Shown: positions 1-7,331, counted from the first letter of the stretch. The stretch: DNA of 13,510 nucleotides from an uncultured Blautia sp. (GCA_946538475.1 CAMNGN010000040.1:1-13510); one strand, 5' to 3'. Numbers and translations are program-made. The notes: a model not told the origin generated them from the letters alone.

Positions 1-51
1 CTCCCACCAAAGGTTTTGGAGACCCCTATCATACCATTTGACCAATCCCCT
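1..51 (-). tRNA. tRNA-Trp (anticodon CCA), 3' part cut by window edge
   Basis: Read on the minus strand, the gene begins at position 51 with acceptor strand AGGGGAT, then T8. A D-arm follows with stem GTCA/TGAT around a GG-containing loop. The anticodon stem GGGGT/ACCTT encloses loop CTCCAAA, which gives anticodon CCA with U33 in place. The variable region and the start of the T stem follow before the window ends, so the T arm and 3' acceptor strand are not visible. The run GGTCTCCAAAACC is typical of bacterial tRNA-Trp. Its 5' end lies 6 nt after the 3' end of tRNA-Ser, so the two are probably cut from one precursor. Confidence 0.8.
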
Positions 52-57
52 GTATGA

Positions 58-145
58 CGGAGATGGAGAGATTTGAACTCTCGCGCCGGTTACCCGACCT
101 ACCGCATTTCGAGTGCGGACCCTTCAGCCACTTGGGTACATCTCC
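58..145 (-). tRNA. tRNA-Ser (anticodon CGA)
   Basis: This is a complete class II tRNA on the minus strand. The acceptor stem is GGAGATG/CATCTCC with discriminator G73 at position 58. The D arm is CCC...GGG with a GTGGCTGAA loop. The anticodon stem CCGCA/TGCGG has loop CTCGAAA, so the anticodon is CGA, reading UCG. The long variable arm of about 19 nt is the serine hallmark, and the T arm is GAGAG-TTCAAAT-CTCTC. The 3' CCA is not encoded: the bases after the discriminator are TCA, so CCA must be added by the nucleotidyltransferase. It is the first gene of a tRNA-Ser/tRNA-Trp pair transcribed leftward, away from the acylation locus. Confidence 0.96.
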
Positions 146-161
146 ATATGACAACGAACTT

Positions 162-190
162 ATTATATATAAAAAGAAAGGAAAGGTCAA
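162..190 (-). promoter_or_regulatory. Sigma-A-type promoter of the tRNA-Ser/tRNA-Trp unit
   Basis: On the minus strand, TTGACC (185-190) and TATAAT (162-167) are separated by exactly 17 nt. The expected start falls near position 155, about 10 nt before the first base of tRNA-Ser, which suits a stable-RNA promoter with a very short leader. The spacer and flanks are AT-rich. Confidence 0.85.
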
Positions 191-213
191 TCTTTTTTTT
201 GCCGGTAAAAAGC

Positions 214-241
214 TTGACATTCGAGCCTTATCTTATAAAAT
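214..241 (+). promoter_or_regulatory. Promoter of acylation block A (MBOAT 1 and SGNH protein)
   Basis: A perfect -35 box TTGACA (214-219) is followed after 16 nt by TAAAAT (236-241). An overlapping TATAAA (234-239) would leave only 14 nt of spacer and is less likely. The predicted leader is about 105 nt and contains a GC-rich hairpin. The promoter sits back to back with the tRNA promoter, the two -35 boxes being 23 bp apart. Confidence 0.65.
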
Positions 242-303
242 AGAAAGAGTTGAAATATTTTTGTGAAGGTTCTTAACAGATACGTAAAATATTGTAACTA
301 TTA

Positions 304-337
304 AAACAGGCCGGACATCTGCTGCCGGGACCTGTTT
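304..337 (+). other. Leader hairpin upstream of MBOAT 1
   Basis: The inverted repeat AAACAGG (304-310) / CCTGTTT (331-337) is extended inside by CCGG (311-314) / CCGG (325-328), with a two-base bulge (GA) on the 3' side and a loop of about 10 nt. The stem ends just before the GAAAGGAG ribosome site. No T tract follows, so it does not look like an intrinsic terminator. A role in mRNA stability or in access to the ribosome site is possible but not shown. Confidence 0.55.
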
Positions 338-340
338 GAA

Positions 341-364
341 AGGAGAACAAAAAGTTTGCTTTTT
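341..364 (+). promoter_or_regulatory. RBS and TTG start context of MBOAT 1
   Basis: AGGAG (341-345) precedes the TTG start codon at 356-358 by 10 nt. AAAAAG (349-354) can pair with CTTTTT (359-364), which places the TTG codon in the tetraloop TTTG. The stem is weak, with five A-U pairs and one G-C pair. No ATG lies nearby in this frame, and MBOAT proteins commonly begin with a sequence like MLFNSLQF, so the TTG start is favoured. Confidence 0.6.
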
Positions 365-1852
365 AATTCGCTCCAATTTTTGATATTTTTTCCCATTGTC
401 CTTATGGTATACTATATCATTCCGGACAAGATCAAATACCTCTGGCTGCTGGCCGCCAGCTATTACTTTTACATGTGCTGGAACGCGAAGTATGCCATTC
501 TGATCCTTTTTTCCACGGCCGTCACATACCTTAGCGGTATCCTTCTGGAAAGGGCCAAGCATTCGGAAAAGGATGAGGCAAGGAAGATACGCACCAAAAA
601 ACTGATCGTCGCCGGCAGTTTTATTCTTAACCTGAGCATTCTTTTTTGTTATAAGTATCTCAATTTTACCATAACCAACCTTTCTGTTTTGTTATCGAAA
701 TTTCACATTCAGCTGCACATCCCGCTGTTTGACATAATTCTTCCTGTGGGTATCTCGTTCTACACCTTTCAGGCCCTCAGCTACACGATGGATGTCTACC
801 GCGATGAGATATATGCGGAAAAGAACTTTTTTCGCTATGCACTGTTTGTATCCTTCTTTCCGCAGCTGGTCGCCGGCCCGATAGAGCGGTCAAAGAACCT
901 GCTGAAGCAGCTGGCGGTCCCCAAAAGGTTCTCTTTTGAGAGAGCAAAAGAAGGGCTTCTGCTGATGCTCTGGGGCTATTTCCTCAAGCTGGTCCTGGCG
1001 GACAGGATCGCTATTTTTGTCGACACGGTATACGGCGACATCGAGACATACGGCGGATGGTATCTGATCGTAGGCACCGTGCTTTTTGCGTTTCAGATCT
1101 ACTGCGACTTTTCGGGATACTCCACCATCGCCATGGGTGCGGCAAAGATACTGGGGATCAGCCTGATGGAAAACTTCAACGCACCGTACCTTTCGACATC
1201 GGTCGGCACGTTCTGGAGAAACTGGCATATTTCGCTGACTTCCTGGTTCAAGGATTATCTTTACATTCCGCTCGGAGGCAGCAGAAAAGGAAAGCTGCGC
1301 AAATATATCAACAAGATGATCGTATTTCTGGTCAGCGGCCTGTGGCATGGCGCTCAGCTGTCCTACGTAGTGTGGGGCGGGCTCAACGGGCTCTATCAGG
1401 TGATCGGAGAGATCCTGCAGCCTCTGAGGGACAGGTTTGTATGCCGCTTCGGCATAAACAGAGAGAACTTCAGCCACAAGCTGCTGCAGGGACTGTTCAC
1501 ATTTGTGCTGATCGATCTTTCCTGGGTCTTTTTCAGGGCTGCAGGAACCAGGGAAGCTTTGCGGATCATCAGATCGATGGTCACAGCCCGAAATCCGTGG
1601 ATATTCTGGGACGGTTCCCTCTACACATGCGGCCTGGACAGCAAAAATTTCGGCCTGATGATCATCTGCATCGGCATTCTGCTGCTGGCGGATGTTTTCA
1701 AACGCCGCAATCTGGTCGTCCGGCAGGAGATCCTGAAACAGAACTACTGGTTCAGATGCATCTTTATCTCGGCAGCGATCACCGCAGTATTACTGTTCGG
1801 TATCTGGGGCCCGACATACGATGCCGCTAATTTTATCTACTTCCAATTCTGA
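356..1852 (+). CDS. MBOAT-family membrane O-acyltransferase 1 (AlgI/DltB-like)
   Basis: This 498-aa polytopic membrane protein has the full length of the AlgI/PatA/DltB group. It probably transfers an acyl group, most simply acetyl from cytoplasmic acetyl-CoA, across the membrane to an extracytoplasmic partner that modifies a surface polymer. Visible signatures are the N-terminus MLFNSLQFLIFFPIVL, the block LPVGISFYTFQALSYTMDVY, FFPQLVAGPIER, DFSGYS, FWRNWH with His291, and SGLWHG with His331, the invariant MBOAT histidine. Many hydrophobic helices fill the rest. The TTG start is supported by AGGAG at 341-345. The gene is first in its transcript, 16 nt upstream of the secreted SGNH protein, a pairing typical of O-acetylation systems. 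No dltA or dltC is nearby, so D-alanine transfer is unlikely. The acyl donor and acceptor polymer cannot be read from the sequence. Confidence 0.93.
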   Translation: MLFNSLQFLIFFPIVLMVYYIIPDKIKYLWLLAASYYFYMCWNAKYAILILFSTAVTYLSGILLERAKHSEKDEARKIRTKKLIVAGSFILNLSILFCYKYLNFTITNLSVLLSKFHIQLHIPLFDIILPVGISFYTFQALSYTMDVYRDEIYAEKNFFRYALFVSFFPQLVAGPIERSKNLLKQLAVPKRFSFERAKEGLLLMLWGYFLKLVLADRIAIFVDTVYGDIETYGGWYLIVGTVLFAFQIYCDFSGYSTIAMGAAKILGISLMENFNAPYLSTSVGTFWRNWHISLTSWFKDYLYIPLGGSRKGKLRKYINKMIVFLVSGLWHGAQLSYVVWGGLNGLYQVIGEILQPLRDRFVCRFGINRENFSHKLLQGLFTFVLIDLSWVFFRAAGTREALRIIRSMVTARNPWIFWDGSLYTCGLDSKNFGLMIICIGILLLADVFKRRNLVVRQEILKQNYWFRCIFISAAITAVLLFGIWGPTYDAANFIYFQF

Positions 1853-1855
1853 GAG

Positions 1856-1860
1856 AGGAG
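1856..1860 (+). promoter_or_regulatory. RBS that fixes a GTG start for the SGNH protein
   Basis: AGGAG lies just after the MBOAT stop codon and 8 nt before GTG at 1869. The longer reading from ATG 1821 would overlap the MBOAT gene by 32 nt, lacks this site and would add a non-signal-like extension. From GTG 1869 the product starts with a clean signal peptide. Confidence 0.75.
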
Positions 1861-1868
1861 TATGGCCT

Positions 1869-3446
1869 GTGTCATTTAAAAAGAACATAAAGATTATGCC
1901 GGTGCTGTTTCTGCTCGTATTGGTGCTCATCGTGTTCCCGGCAACCGGGGCGCATGCAGCGGCAAGGCTCAAACTGATCAAAACAACGCAGACGATGCAG
2001 GTCGTCAGGACGTACTGGGAAAGGGTAAGCGGAGCTTCTTATTATACCGTCACACGAAAAAGCGCAAGCCTGAGGACGGGAAATATTGACCACAGGACCA
2101 AAAAGACGTGGAAAACAAATAATATTTTCTATTATGACACAGATTTTGAAAAATCAGATAACGGCAGGATATTCTGCTACCGCATAGCCGCGGTGGACAA
2201 AAAAGGAAATGAAATCGCCACCTGCACTTTTTATATAATGAAGACCCATACTGTGGCGATCACCGATATTCAGGGATCTTCGAACGGAAAAGTGACGCTT
2301 AAGTGGCAGAAATACGACTATATTACCTCCTATAAACTGGAATATGTGGAAGGAGACAATTTTAATTCCGGAAAAGGCATCAAAACTGTCAATATCAGCA
2401 GTTCCAAATCGTCCGTAACCATCACAGGTCTTAAGCCGGACACCTATTACACCTTTCATATGAAGGGAACCGGGGAGGGCGTGTGTGATGCGGTAACGGT
2501 CAGATCGGAAGGCTGGTACGGGGCTAAGACGATAAAACTGCCGCGAAAGCTGATCGTTACGCTTCATCATAATGACGGGTCTGTCTTCAGGCAGGTCAAA
2601 GTCGACAAAGGAGCGGACTGTACCCTGCCGGGCATGTTAAATCCAAAGGGATATACATTCATAGGCTGGGGGCCAAAAAAACAGCTCTTCGTCAGCGAAG
2701 CGGCACCGTACAAAGCGCCTTTTAAGGCTTACGAGAAACTGAAGAATATTCAGGGAGATATGCATCTCTACGCTGTTCTTTCCGACAGGAGCAAAGAGAA
2801 GAACCTGACCGAAGAACAGCTGTTTGCGCCGGACATCACCAAATATAAAGAGATCATCTTTGTGGGCGATTCCCGGATGGAGAGGACAGAGGCCCTGATG
2901 AAAGATACCTTTCCCAAATTTGGCAGCAGGGGGATCGTTTTTGTGTCCGAGCCCGGATCGGGCCTGGTATGGCTCAGGGAGGAAGGATACGCCCGGCTGC
3001 TGAGCGAAATAGATAAAGCTGACCCCGAAGATGAGAGGCCCATTGCCGTCGTCTTCAATTCCGGCGTCAACCATATATCAGGCGACCCGGACGGGAGAGC
3101 ACGTCTTTACGCAAACTTCTACAACAGGATCGCCCCGGAATTAAAGAGTAAAGGCTGCAGGCTGTTTGTCATGTCCGTAAACCCCATAGTAAGCGAGCAG
3201 ATCAGATCGTTAAACCCCGGATCTGAGCGAAAGGAATGGCACATACGCCTGTTTAACGATATCGTGTACAACGGGGTGCAGGGAACCTACGGTTATATAG
3301 ACACATACAGATGGCTTCTGCAGACGGGGTTCGGCACCGATGCAGGCCTGAGAAAAGAATCCGGCAAGGATGACGGGCTTCATTTTACACATAAAACCTA
3401 CAAGCGGATCCTGTGGAAGGCGCTTGATTATCTGGAAACACACTAA
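1869..3446 (+). CDS. Secreted SGNH/GDSL-type protein with FN3-like and InlB-type repeat domains
   Basis: This 525-aa protein probably acts outside the cell as acyl-transfer or esterase partner of the preceding MBOAT. A signal peptide (KKNIK, hydrophobic stretch 10-25, likely cut after AHA at residue 30) is followed by one or two fibronectin type III-like domains (about 33-215; clearest at VTLKW and GLKPDTYYTF). Next comes an InlB/Listeria-Bacteroides-type repeat (about 226-305; GYTFIGW, GDMHLYAVL). The C-terminal SGNH domain (about 325-525) shows GDSRM with nucleophile Ser335, an EPGSG glycine block at 361-365, SGVNH with Asn401, and DDGLHF with Asp502 and His505. All four SGNH blocks are therefore present. 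No LPxTG or C-terminal helix is seen, so it is released or held by its repeat domains. Whether it transfers or removes acyl groups is undecided. Confidence 0.85.
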   Translation: MSFKKNIKIMPVLFLLVLVLIVFPATGAHAAARLKLIKTTQTMQVVRTYWERVSGASYYTVTRKSASLRTGNIDHRTKKTWKTNNIFYYDTDFEKSDNGRIFCYRIAAVDKKGNEIATCTFYIMKTHTVAITDIQGSSNGKVTLKWQKYDYITSYKLEYVEGDNFNSGKGIKTVNISSSKSSVTITGLKPDTYYTFHMKGTGEGVCDAVTVRSEGWYGAKTIKLPRKLIVTLHHNDGSVFRQVKVDKGADCTLPGMLNPKGYTFIGWGPKKQLFVSEAAPYKAPFKAYEKLKNIQGDMHLYAVLSDRSKEKNLTEEQLFAPDITKYKEIIFVGDSRMERTEALMKDTFPKFGSRGIVFVSEPGSGLVWLREEGYARLLSEIDKADPEDERPIAVVFNSGVNHISGDPDGRARLYANFYNRIAPELKSKGCRLFVMSVNPIVSEQIRSLNPGSERKEWHIRLFNDIVYNGVQGTYGYIDTYRWLLQTGFGTDAGLRKESGKDDGLHFTHKTYKRILWKALDYLETH

Positions 3447-3456
3447 ACCGGCTTTG

Positions 3457-3485
3457 TTGACACATTCTTAATTTAGTAGTAACAT
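3457..3485 (+). promoter_or_regulatory. Internal promoter of acylation block B
   Basis: A perfect TTGACA (3457-3462) and TAACAT (3480-3485) are 17 nt apart, just downstream of the SGNH stop codon. Transcription would start near 3492, leaving about 48 nt of leader before the TTG at 3540. This start site also makes the more upstream TTG at 3501 an unlikely initiator. Confidence 0.65.
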
Positions 3486-3539
3486 ACTCAGCGGTCTGTT
3501 TTGAGGCCCTTAACATTAACAAAGAAAAGAGAGATCATA

Positions 3540-4823
3540 TTGAAATATAAATGTTCAGTGGCAATCGTTTTTGCTGCTCTCCTCATAATCTTTGCAACTT
3601 ATTTCTTTCCGTCGCTTAAGATGGAGAGCAGCGAAAACCGAACAATGGCGACCTTTGACATGATCTTTCACCCCGACGAAGAGTCGGTCGTGTATCATGA
3701 AAGCATTGTCGAACGGCTCGATGCCGCTTTGTCAGACCAGTTTGCGTATCGCGAAGCGGTCGTCAAACGGTATCTCAGCCTCTTCAACACATTGGAGAAC
3801 AGAACATATGATTTTGTGAGACTGTTCAAAAAGAAAACCGAAGGTCAGTACTTCCTCAGAGCTGTCGGTGATTATGAGCTGATCGAGGATACGGGCTATC
3901 TCACCGAATTCCCGCCGGTCAAACCGATGAATGTGTACAATGTCAGAAAACGTGTGGACGAGATCGAGCGCATTCATGAACTGTTTCCCGGGATCAAAAC
4001 ATATGCCTATTATGTCACACAGGCATATGATACCGACTGGTTCAACGATTATCTGGGGACGACCCCGGTGGATCACTATAAAGAGCTTACAGAAGCCGTG
4101 CCTTCATATGTAAAGACCGGACGCCTGACTTACACCGATCCGGCGGATTATATGAACCTGCACTTTAAGACAGACCACCACTGGAATCACCGCGGAGCTC
4201 AGCGGGGATATGAAGATCTTTACGCCATGCTGAGCGATGATTTTGACTTGAGTCCGATGCTCACTCCCACAGAGGAAAATGATGTTTCGGAGACATATGA
4301 TTTTACCTATCTGGGAAGCTATGGCAGAGCGCTCGGCGAACTGTACAAATATGGCCGTGACGACTTTTCTTTCTACGAATATCCGTTTCCCGAGAGAGAG
4401 ACGGCTGTCATCGACCCCGAAACGGGGGAGGAGATACCCGTTGCAAAGGTCGGACTGTATGACGAATACAGAGCCGGTGAGATAGACAAAAATGTAAGCG
4501 CCGATCATTATATTAAAATGTACGGGACAGCGAGAGACGCAGACGGAAAAGCATATACTGACGGAAACTATCCCTTTGTCATACGCAGCAATACCGGCAG
4601 CGGCAAAAATCTGCTTTTATTGTCGGATTCCTACGGCAGGGCGATAAGGGATCAGCTGGCATCCCATTTTGACACCCTGATATATTATGACTACAGGGTT
4701 CCTTCAAAAATACCGATAGACCGGCTTATCGAAAAGTACGACATAGACGCTCTGGTCATATGCTCCAACACCGGCCCCTGGGGTGCGGGTGGATATAGAT
4801 TTGTTTTCGAGGAGGATCGGTAA
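3540..4823 (+). CDS. DHHW-family protein (AlgX/AlgJ-like O-acyl transfer partner)
   Basis: This 427-aa protein has one N-terminal membrane or signal segment (about residues 5-23) and an extracytoplasmic body. The family-defining motif TDHHWN lies at 211-216 (Asp212, His214). A later LLLLSDSYGR block has candidate nucleophile Ser364, matching the Asp/His/Ser arrangement of AlgX and AlgJ, which O-acetylate polysaccharide in the periplasm. Other typical DHHW features are SENRTMATF near residue 30 and the DQFAYREAVVKRY segment. The start is taken as TTG 3540 because AAGAGAG (3527-3533) lies 6 nt upstream. TTG 3501 has no ribosome site and would add 13 charged residues. The stop codon overlaps the next MBOAT start by one base (TAATG), so the two are translationally coupled and very likely partners. 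Confidence 0.87.
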   Translation: MKYKCSVAIVFAALLIIFATYFFPSLKMESSENRTMATFDMIFHPDEESVVYHESIVERLDAALSDQFAYREAVVKRYLSLFNTLENRTYDFVRLFKKKTEGQYFLRAVGDYELIEDTGYLTEFPPVKPMNVYNVRKRVDEIERIHELFPGIKTYAYYVTQAYDTDWFNDYLGTTPVDHYKELTEAVPSYVKTGRLTYTDPADYMNLHFKTDHHWNHRGAQRGYEDLYAMLSDDFDLSPMLTPTEENDVSETYDFTYLGSYGRALGELYKYGRDDFSFYEYPFPERETAVIDPETGEEIPVAKVGLYDEYRAGEIDKNVSADHYIKMYGTARDADGKAYTDGNYPFVIRSNTGSGKNLLLLSDSYGRAIRDQLASHFDTLIYYDYRVPSKIPIDRLIEKYDIDALVICSNTGPWGAGGYRFVFEEDR

Positions 4824-6235
4824 TGGTATTTTCGAGCCTGTCATTTCTTGTGGTATTTTTGCCTGTTCTCTGCATTTTGTATTTTATCATTCCGCAGAAA
4901 CTGAAAAATATCCGGCAGTACCTGTTGCTGGCCTTTTCACTGATGTTTTACGGTTCGGGCGAGCCCAGGTACATATTTCTGATCGTTGCATGCATCGGGC
5001 TGAGCTGGATCTTATCAAAGTATGTGGAAAAACGTGCAGTGTGGGCGCTGCTTCTGTCGGTGCTGATCAACATCGTACCGCTTATTGTCACCAAATACTC
5101 GGGATTTATCATCAAAAACATCGGTATGCTTACCGGAAATGCGGATATTTCGCTGCCGAATATCGTCATGCCGATCGGAATCTCATTTTACACCTTCCAG
5201 GTACTGACATATATTGTCGATCTGTTTAACGGCAGGATAGTCAGGCAGAAAAATCCGCTCCTGTTCACGCTGTACATCATGTTCTTCCCGCAGCTGATCG
5301 CCGGCCCTATCGTCAAGTACGAGGAGATCGCCGAGTCGCTCAGGAACCCGGACATCAGCCCGGACAATGTAAAATACGGTGTCGGCAGACTGATCATGGG
5401 TCTCGGAAAGAAAGTGCTCCTGGCCAACCAGGCCGGATTCATAGCGAGCTCCATTCTGAAGTGCTCCATGGATACGGTCGGCACAGGAATGGCATGGCTG
5501 TGCGTGATCGCGTATACCGTGCAGATCTACTTTGATTTTTCGGGTTATTCGGAGATGGCTATCGGACTGGGAGCAATATTCGGCTTTCATTTTCCGGAGA
5601 ATTTCAAGGATCCATACACATCAACATCGGTCGCCGAGTTCTGGCGCAGATGGCATATCACACTGGGGCGCTTCTTCAGAGAGTATGTCTACATACCGCT
5701 CGGCGGAAACCGGGTGAGTACCGGCAGATGGATGCTTAACATTTTTGTCGTCTGGGCTTTGACCGGTCTGTGGCACGGCGCGTCCTGGAATTTTGTCATC
5801 TGGGGAGTGTATTACGGAGTGCTGATCACTGTAGAAAGACTCCTCGGCCTGAACAAAAAGATTCCCAAACCGATCGGATGGGCCCTCACCCTTCTCATCG
5901 TGATGGTCGGATGGGCAATATTCATGCTGGATCAGGTCCCGTTAAGAGAGATCGGCGGCTTTATCGGAAAAATGTTCTTCATTAACGGGCAGGTCAAGGC
6001 GCCGGTCACCATAAGCTCGCTCAGACTGTGGTCCGACATTCCTTTCCTTGCCGTCGGCATTTTTGCTTCGACCCCTCTGTGGGTGTGGCTGAGAGGAAAA
6101 ATTTCCGCTTCAGACCGTATGACCGGCACTGCCGCAAATGTTGTCAGTGATGTCATAATGATCGGCATTTTCTGCTTTTCTGTCATTTTTCTCATGGGCG
6201 GAACCTATAATCCCTTTATCTATTTCAGGTTCTGA
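4823..6235 (+). CDS. MBOAT-family membrane O-acyltransferase 2 (AlgI/DltB-like)
   Basis: This second polytopic MBOAT has 470 aa. It carries the same blocks as the first, with clearly diverged sequence: MVFSSLSFLVVFLPVL at the start, MPIGISFYTFQVLTYIVDLF, FFPQLIAGPIVKY, DFSGYSEMAIG, FWRRWH with His278, IPLGGNR, and TGLWHG with His318 as the invariant histidine. The expected role is export of acyl groups to the coupled DHHW protein and/or the following SGNH protein. ATG 4823 is well supported by GAGGAGGA at 4809-4816, 6 nt upstream. The divergence from MBOAT 1 argues against a recent tandem duplication and for a separate acceptor or partner. The donor is presumed to be acetyl-CoA from family knowledge only. 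Confidence 0.93.
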   Translation: MVFSSLSFLVVFLPVLCILYFIIPQKLKNIRQYLLLAFSLMFYGSGEPRYIFLIVACIGLSWILSKYVEKRAVWALLLSVLINIVPLIVTKYSGFIIKNIGMLTGNADISLPNIVMPIGISFYTFQVLTYIVDLFNGRIVRQKNPLLFTLYIMFFPQLIAGPIVKYEEIAESLRNPDISPDNVKYGVGRLIMGLGKKVLLANQAGFIASSILKCSMDTVGTGMAWLCVIAYTVQIYFDFSGYSEMAIGLGAIFGFHFPENFKDPYTSTSVAEFWRRWHITLGRFFREYVYIPLGGNRVSTGRWMLNIFVVWALTGLWHGASWNFVIWGVYYGVLITVERLLGLNKKIPKPIGWALTLLIVMVGWAIFMLDQVPLREIGGFIGKMFFINGQVKAPVTISSLRLWSDIPFLAVGIFASTPLWVWLRGKISASDRMTGTAANVVSDVIMIGIFCFSVIFLMGGTYNPFIYFRF

Positions 6236-6321
6236 CAGTCTGAGGGATGCTCATAAGAAAAAGGAGCAGATGGCCCATACGCTTTTCACTATAGTTTGAG
6301 AATAATGTCAGGAACAGCTTT

Positions 6322-7263
6322 ATGAAGATTCTAAAAAATATCGCACAGATCTGCGGAGTGATCGCGGTAACCTGTCTGCTGCTTTACGGAGCGAGTATAC
6401 TGACACGCCCGAAGACGGTGGATTATGAGGTGGCTACGATCGAGGCTTTTCACGAGATGCCGGACTTCAGCCTGGATGTGATCGCTTACGGGTCCAGCCA
6501 CATGTGGCAGGGTATAAAGGCAGCGCAGCTGAAGGATGAGTATGGCATCGAAGCATACAATTATGCCGACGCCTGGCAGCGTCTGAACACGACCACCCTG
6601 TTCGTCGAAGACTCCCTGATCACGCAGAAACCCAAAGTCGCCATCATCGACACACACAAGTTCAATCAGATCCTGAGAAACACCGATATGGACGGGGAGG
6701 TCTACTATACCCGCTTTTTAAAAGATACTCCCTCCCGCAAGCGGTTTTTGCAGGAGTGCTTCAGGGGCAGGCTTGAGAGAGAGCTGTCTTACATCTTCCC
6801 CTTTATCTCGTTTCATCAAACCTGGGCGGAGGTGGACGACAAGACTTTCACACAGTCTCCGGAAGATCTTGTGGCAGAGTTCACAGAGCTGCGTGGATTT
6901 CGTCAGAAGATAAGGCCGCAGGCCATAGATCTGCATTATGATCCAAACGCGGAGCAGCAGGAATTAATGGAAGAGGCGGTCAAAGAACTCGATTATATCA
7001 TGAGCCTGTTCGAGAATGCAGGTACAAAGGTGATCTTTATTACCGTACCGTACGAGGGCGATGTGGAGTTCCGCGATGCCATAACAGATTATGCCGCTCT
7101 TCACGACATCCCCTATCTGAACCTGTTTGAGTATATCGATGAGATAGGGCTGGACGGCAGCACGGACTTTGTGGACGAAGGGCATCTGAACGATTCGGGA
7201 GCGACTAAAGTGACCGATTTTATGGGTAAATATCTTAAAGAAAACTACCCGGAAGTTTTGTGA
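6322..7263 (+). CDS. Membrane-anchored SGNH-like protein
   Basis: This 313-aa protein has one N-terminal transmembrane helix (about residues 8-28) and an extracytoplasmic domain. The domain resembles SGNH hydrolases of the DltD/acyl-transfer type. The block I equivalent is IAYGSSHMW with Ser59 as likely nucleophile. The C-terminal DEGHLN supplies Asp285 and His288 in the D-x-x-H spacing of SGNH block V. AIIDTHKFN and VIFITVPYEG correspond to central strands. It is the last gene of block B, 86 nt after MBOAT 2 and directly before a strong terminator. I see no convincing promoter in the 86-nt gap, so co-transcription with MBOAT 2 is likely. ATG 6322 has AGGAA about 7 nt upstream. The asparagine of block III is not obvious, so an atypical active site or loss of hydrolase activity is possible. 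Confidence 0.78.
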   Translation: MKILKNIAQICGVIAVTCLLLYGASILTRPKTVDYEVATIEAFHEMPDFSLDVIAYGSSHMWQGIKAAQLKDEYGIEAYNYADAWQRLNTTTLFVEDSLITQKPKVAIIDTHKFNQILRNTDMDGEVYYTRFLKDTPSRKRFLQECFRGRLERELSYIFPFISFHQTWAEVDDKTFTQSPEDLVAEFTELRGFRQKIRPQAIDLHYDPNAEQQELMEEAVKELDYIMSLFENAGTKVIFITVPYEGDVEFRDAITDYAALHDIPYLNLFEYIDEIGLDGSTDFVDEGHLNDSGATKVTDFMGKYLKENYPEVL

Positions 7264-7273
7264 TCCGGAAGTA

Positions 7274-7326
7274 AATACGCTAAAGAAGAGTGCGATGCGT
7301 CTCTCTTCTTTAGCGTATTATTATTT
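7274..7326 (+). terminator. Rho-independent terminator after acylation block B
   Basis: A perfect 17-bp inverted repeat pairs 7274-7290 (AATACGCTAAAGAAGAG) with 7303-7319. The loop is 12 nt and a T-rich tail ATTATTATTT follows. The tail is interrupted by A residues, so it may be less efficient than a pure T run. It separates the acylation locus from the hydrolase promoter only a few bases downstream. Confidence 0.82.
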
Positions 7327-7331
7327 AAAGA

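Noticed and set aside
1..145. tRNA pair as an attachment site for a genomic island carrying the acylation locus
   Set aside because: The tRNA 3' ends, where integrases usually act, point left and away from the locus. No integrase and no repeat of a tRNA 3' end is seen in the window.
890..1477. Long minus-strand open frame of 195 codons inside MBOAT 1
   Set aside because: It is a shadow of the MBOAT gene, has no family signature, and its composition is rich in Gln, His and Arg as expected for a reverse frame.
356..6235. dlt-type D-alanylation operon
   Set aside because: MBOAT and SGNH/DltD-like proteins occur, but no D-alanine ligase (DltA) or carrier protein (DltC) is present, and the DHHW protein points to the alginate-type acetylation group.
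6270..6299. Nine-codon open frame after AAGGAG in the gap between MBOAT 2 and the SGNH-like gene
   Set aside because: The ribosome site is only 3 nt from the ATG and the peptide has no run of regulatory codons. It is too short to distinguish from chance.
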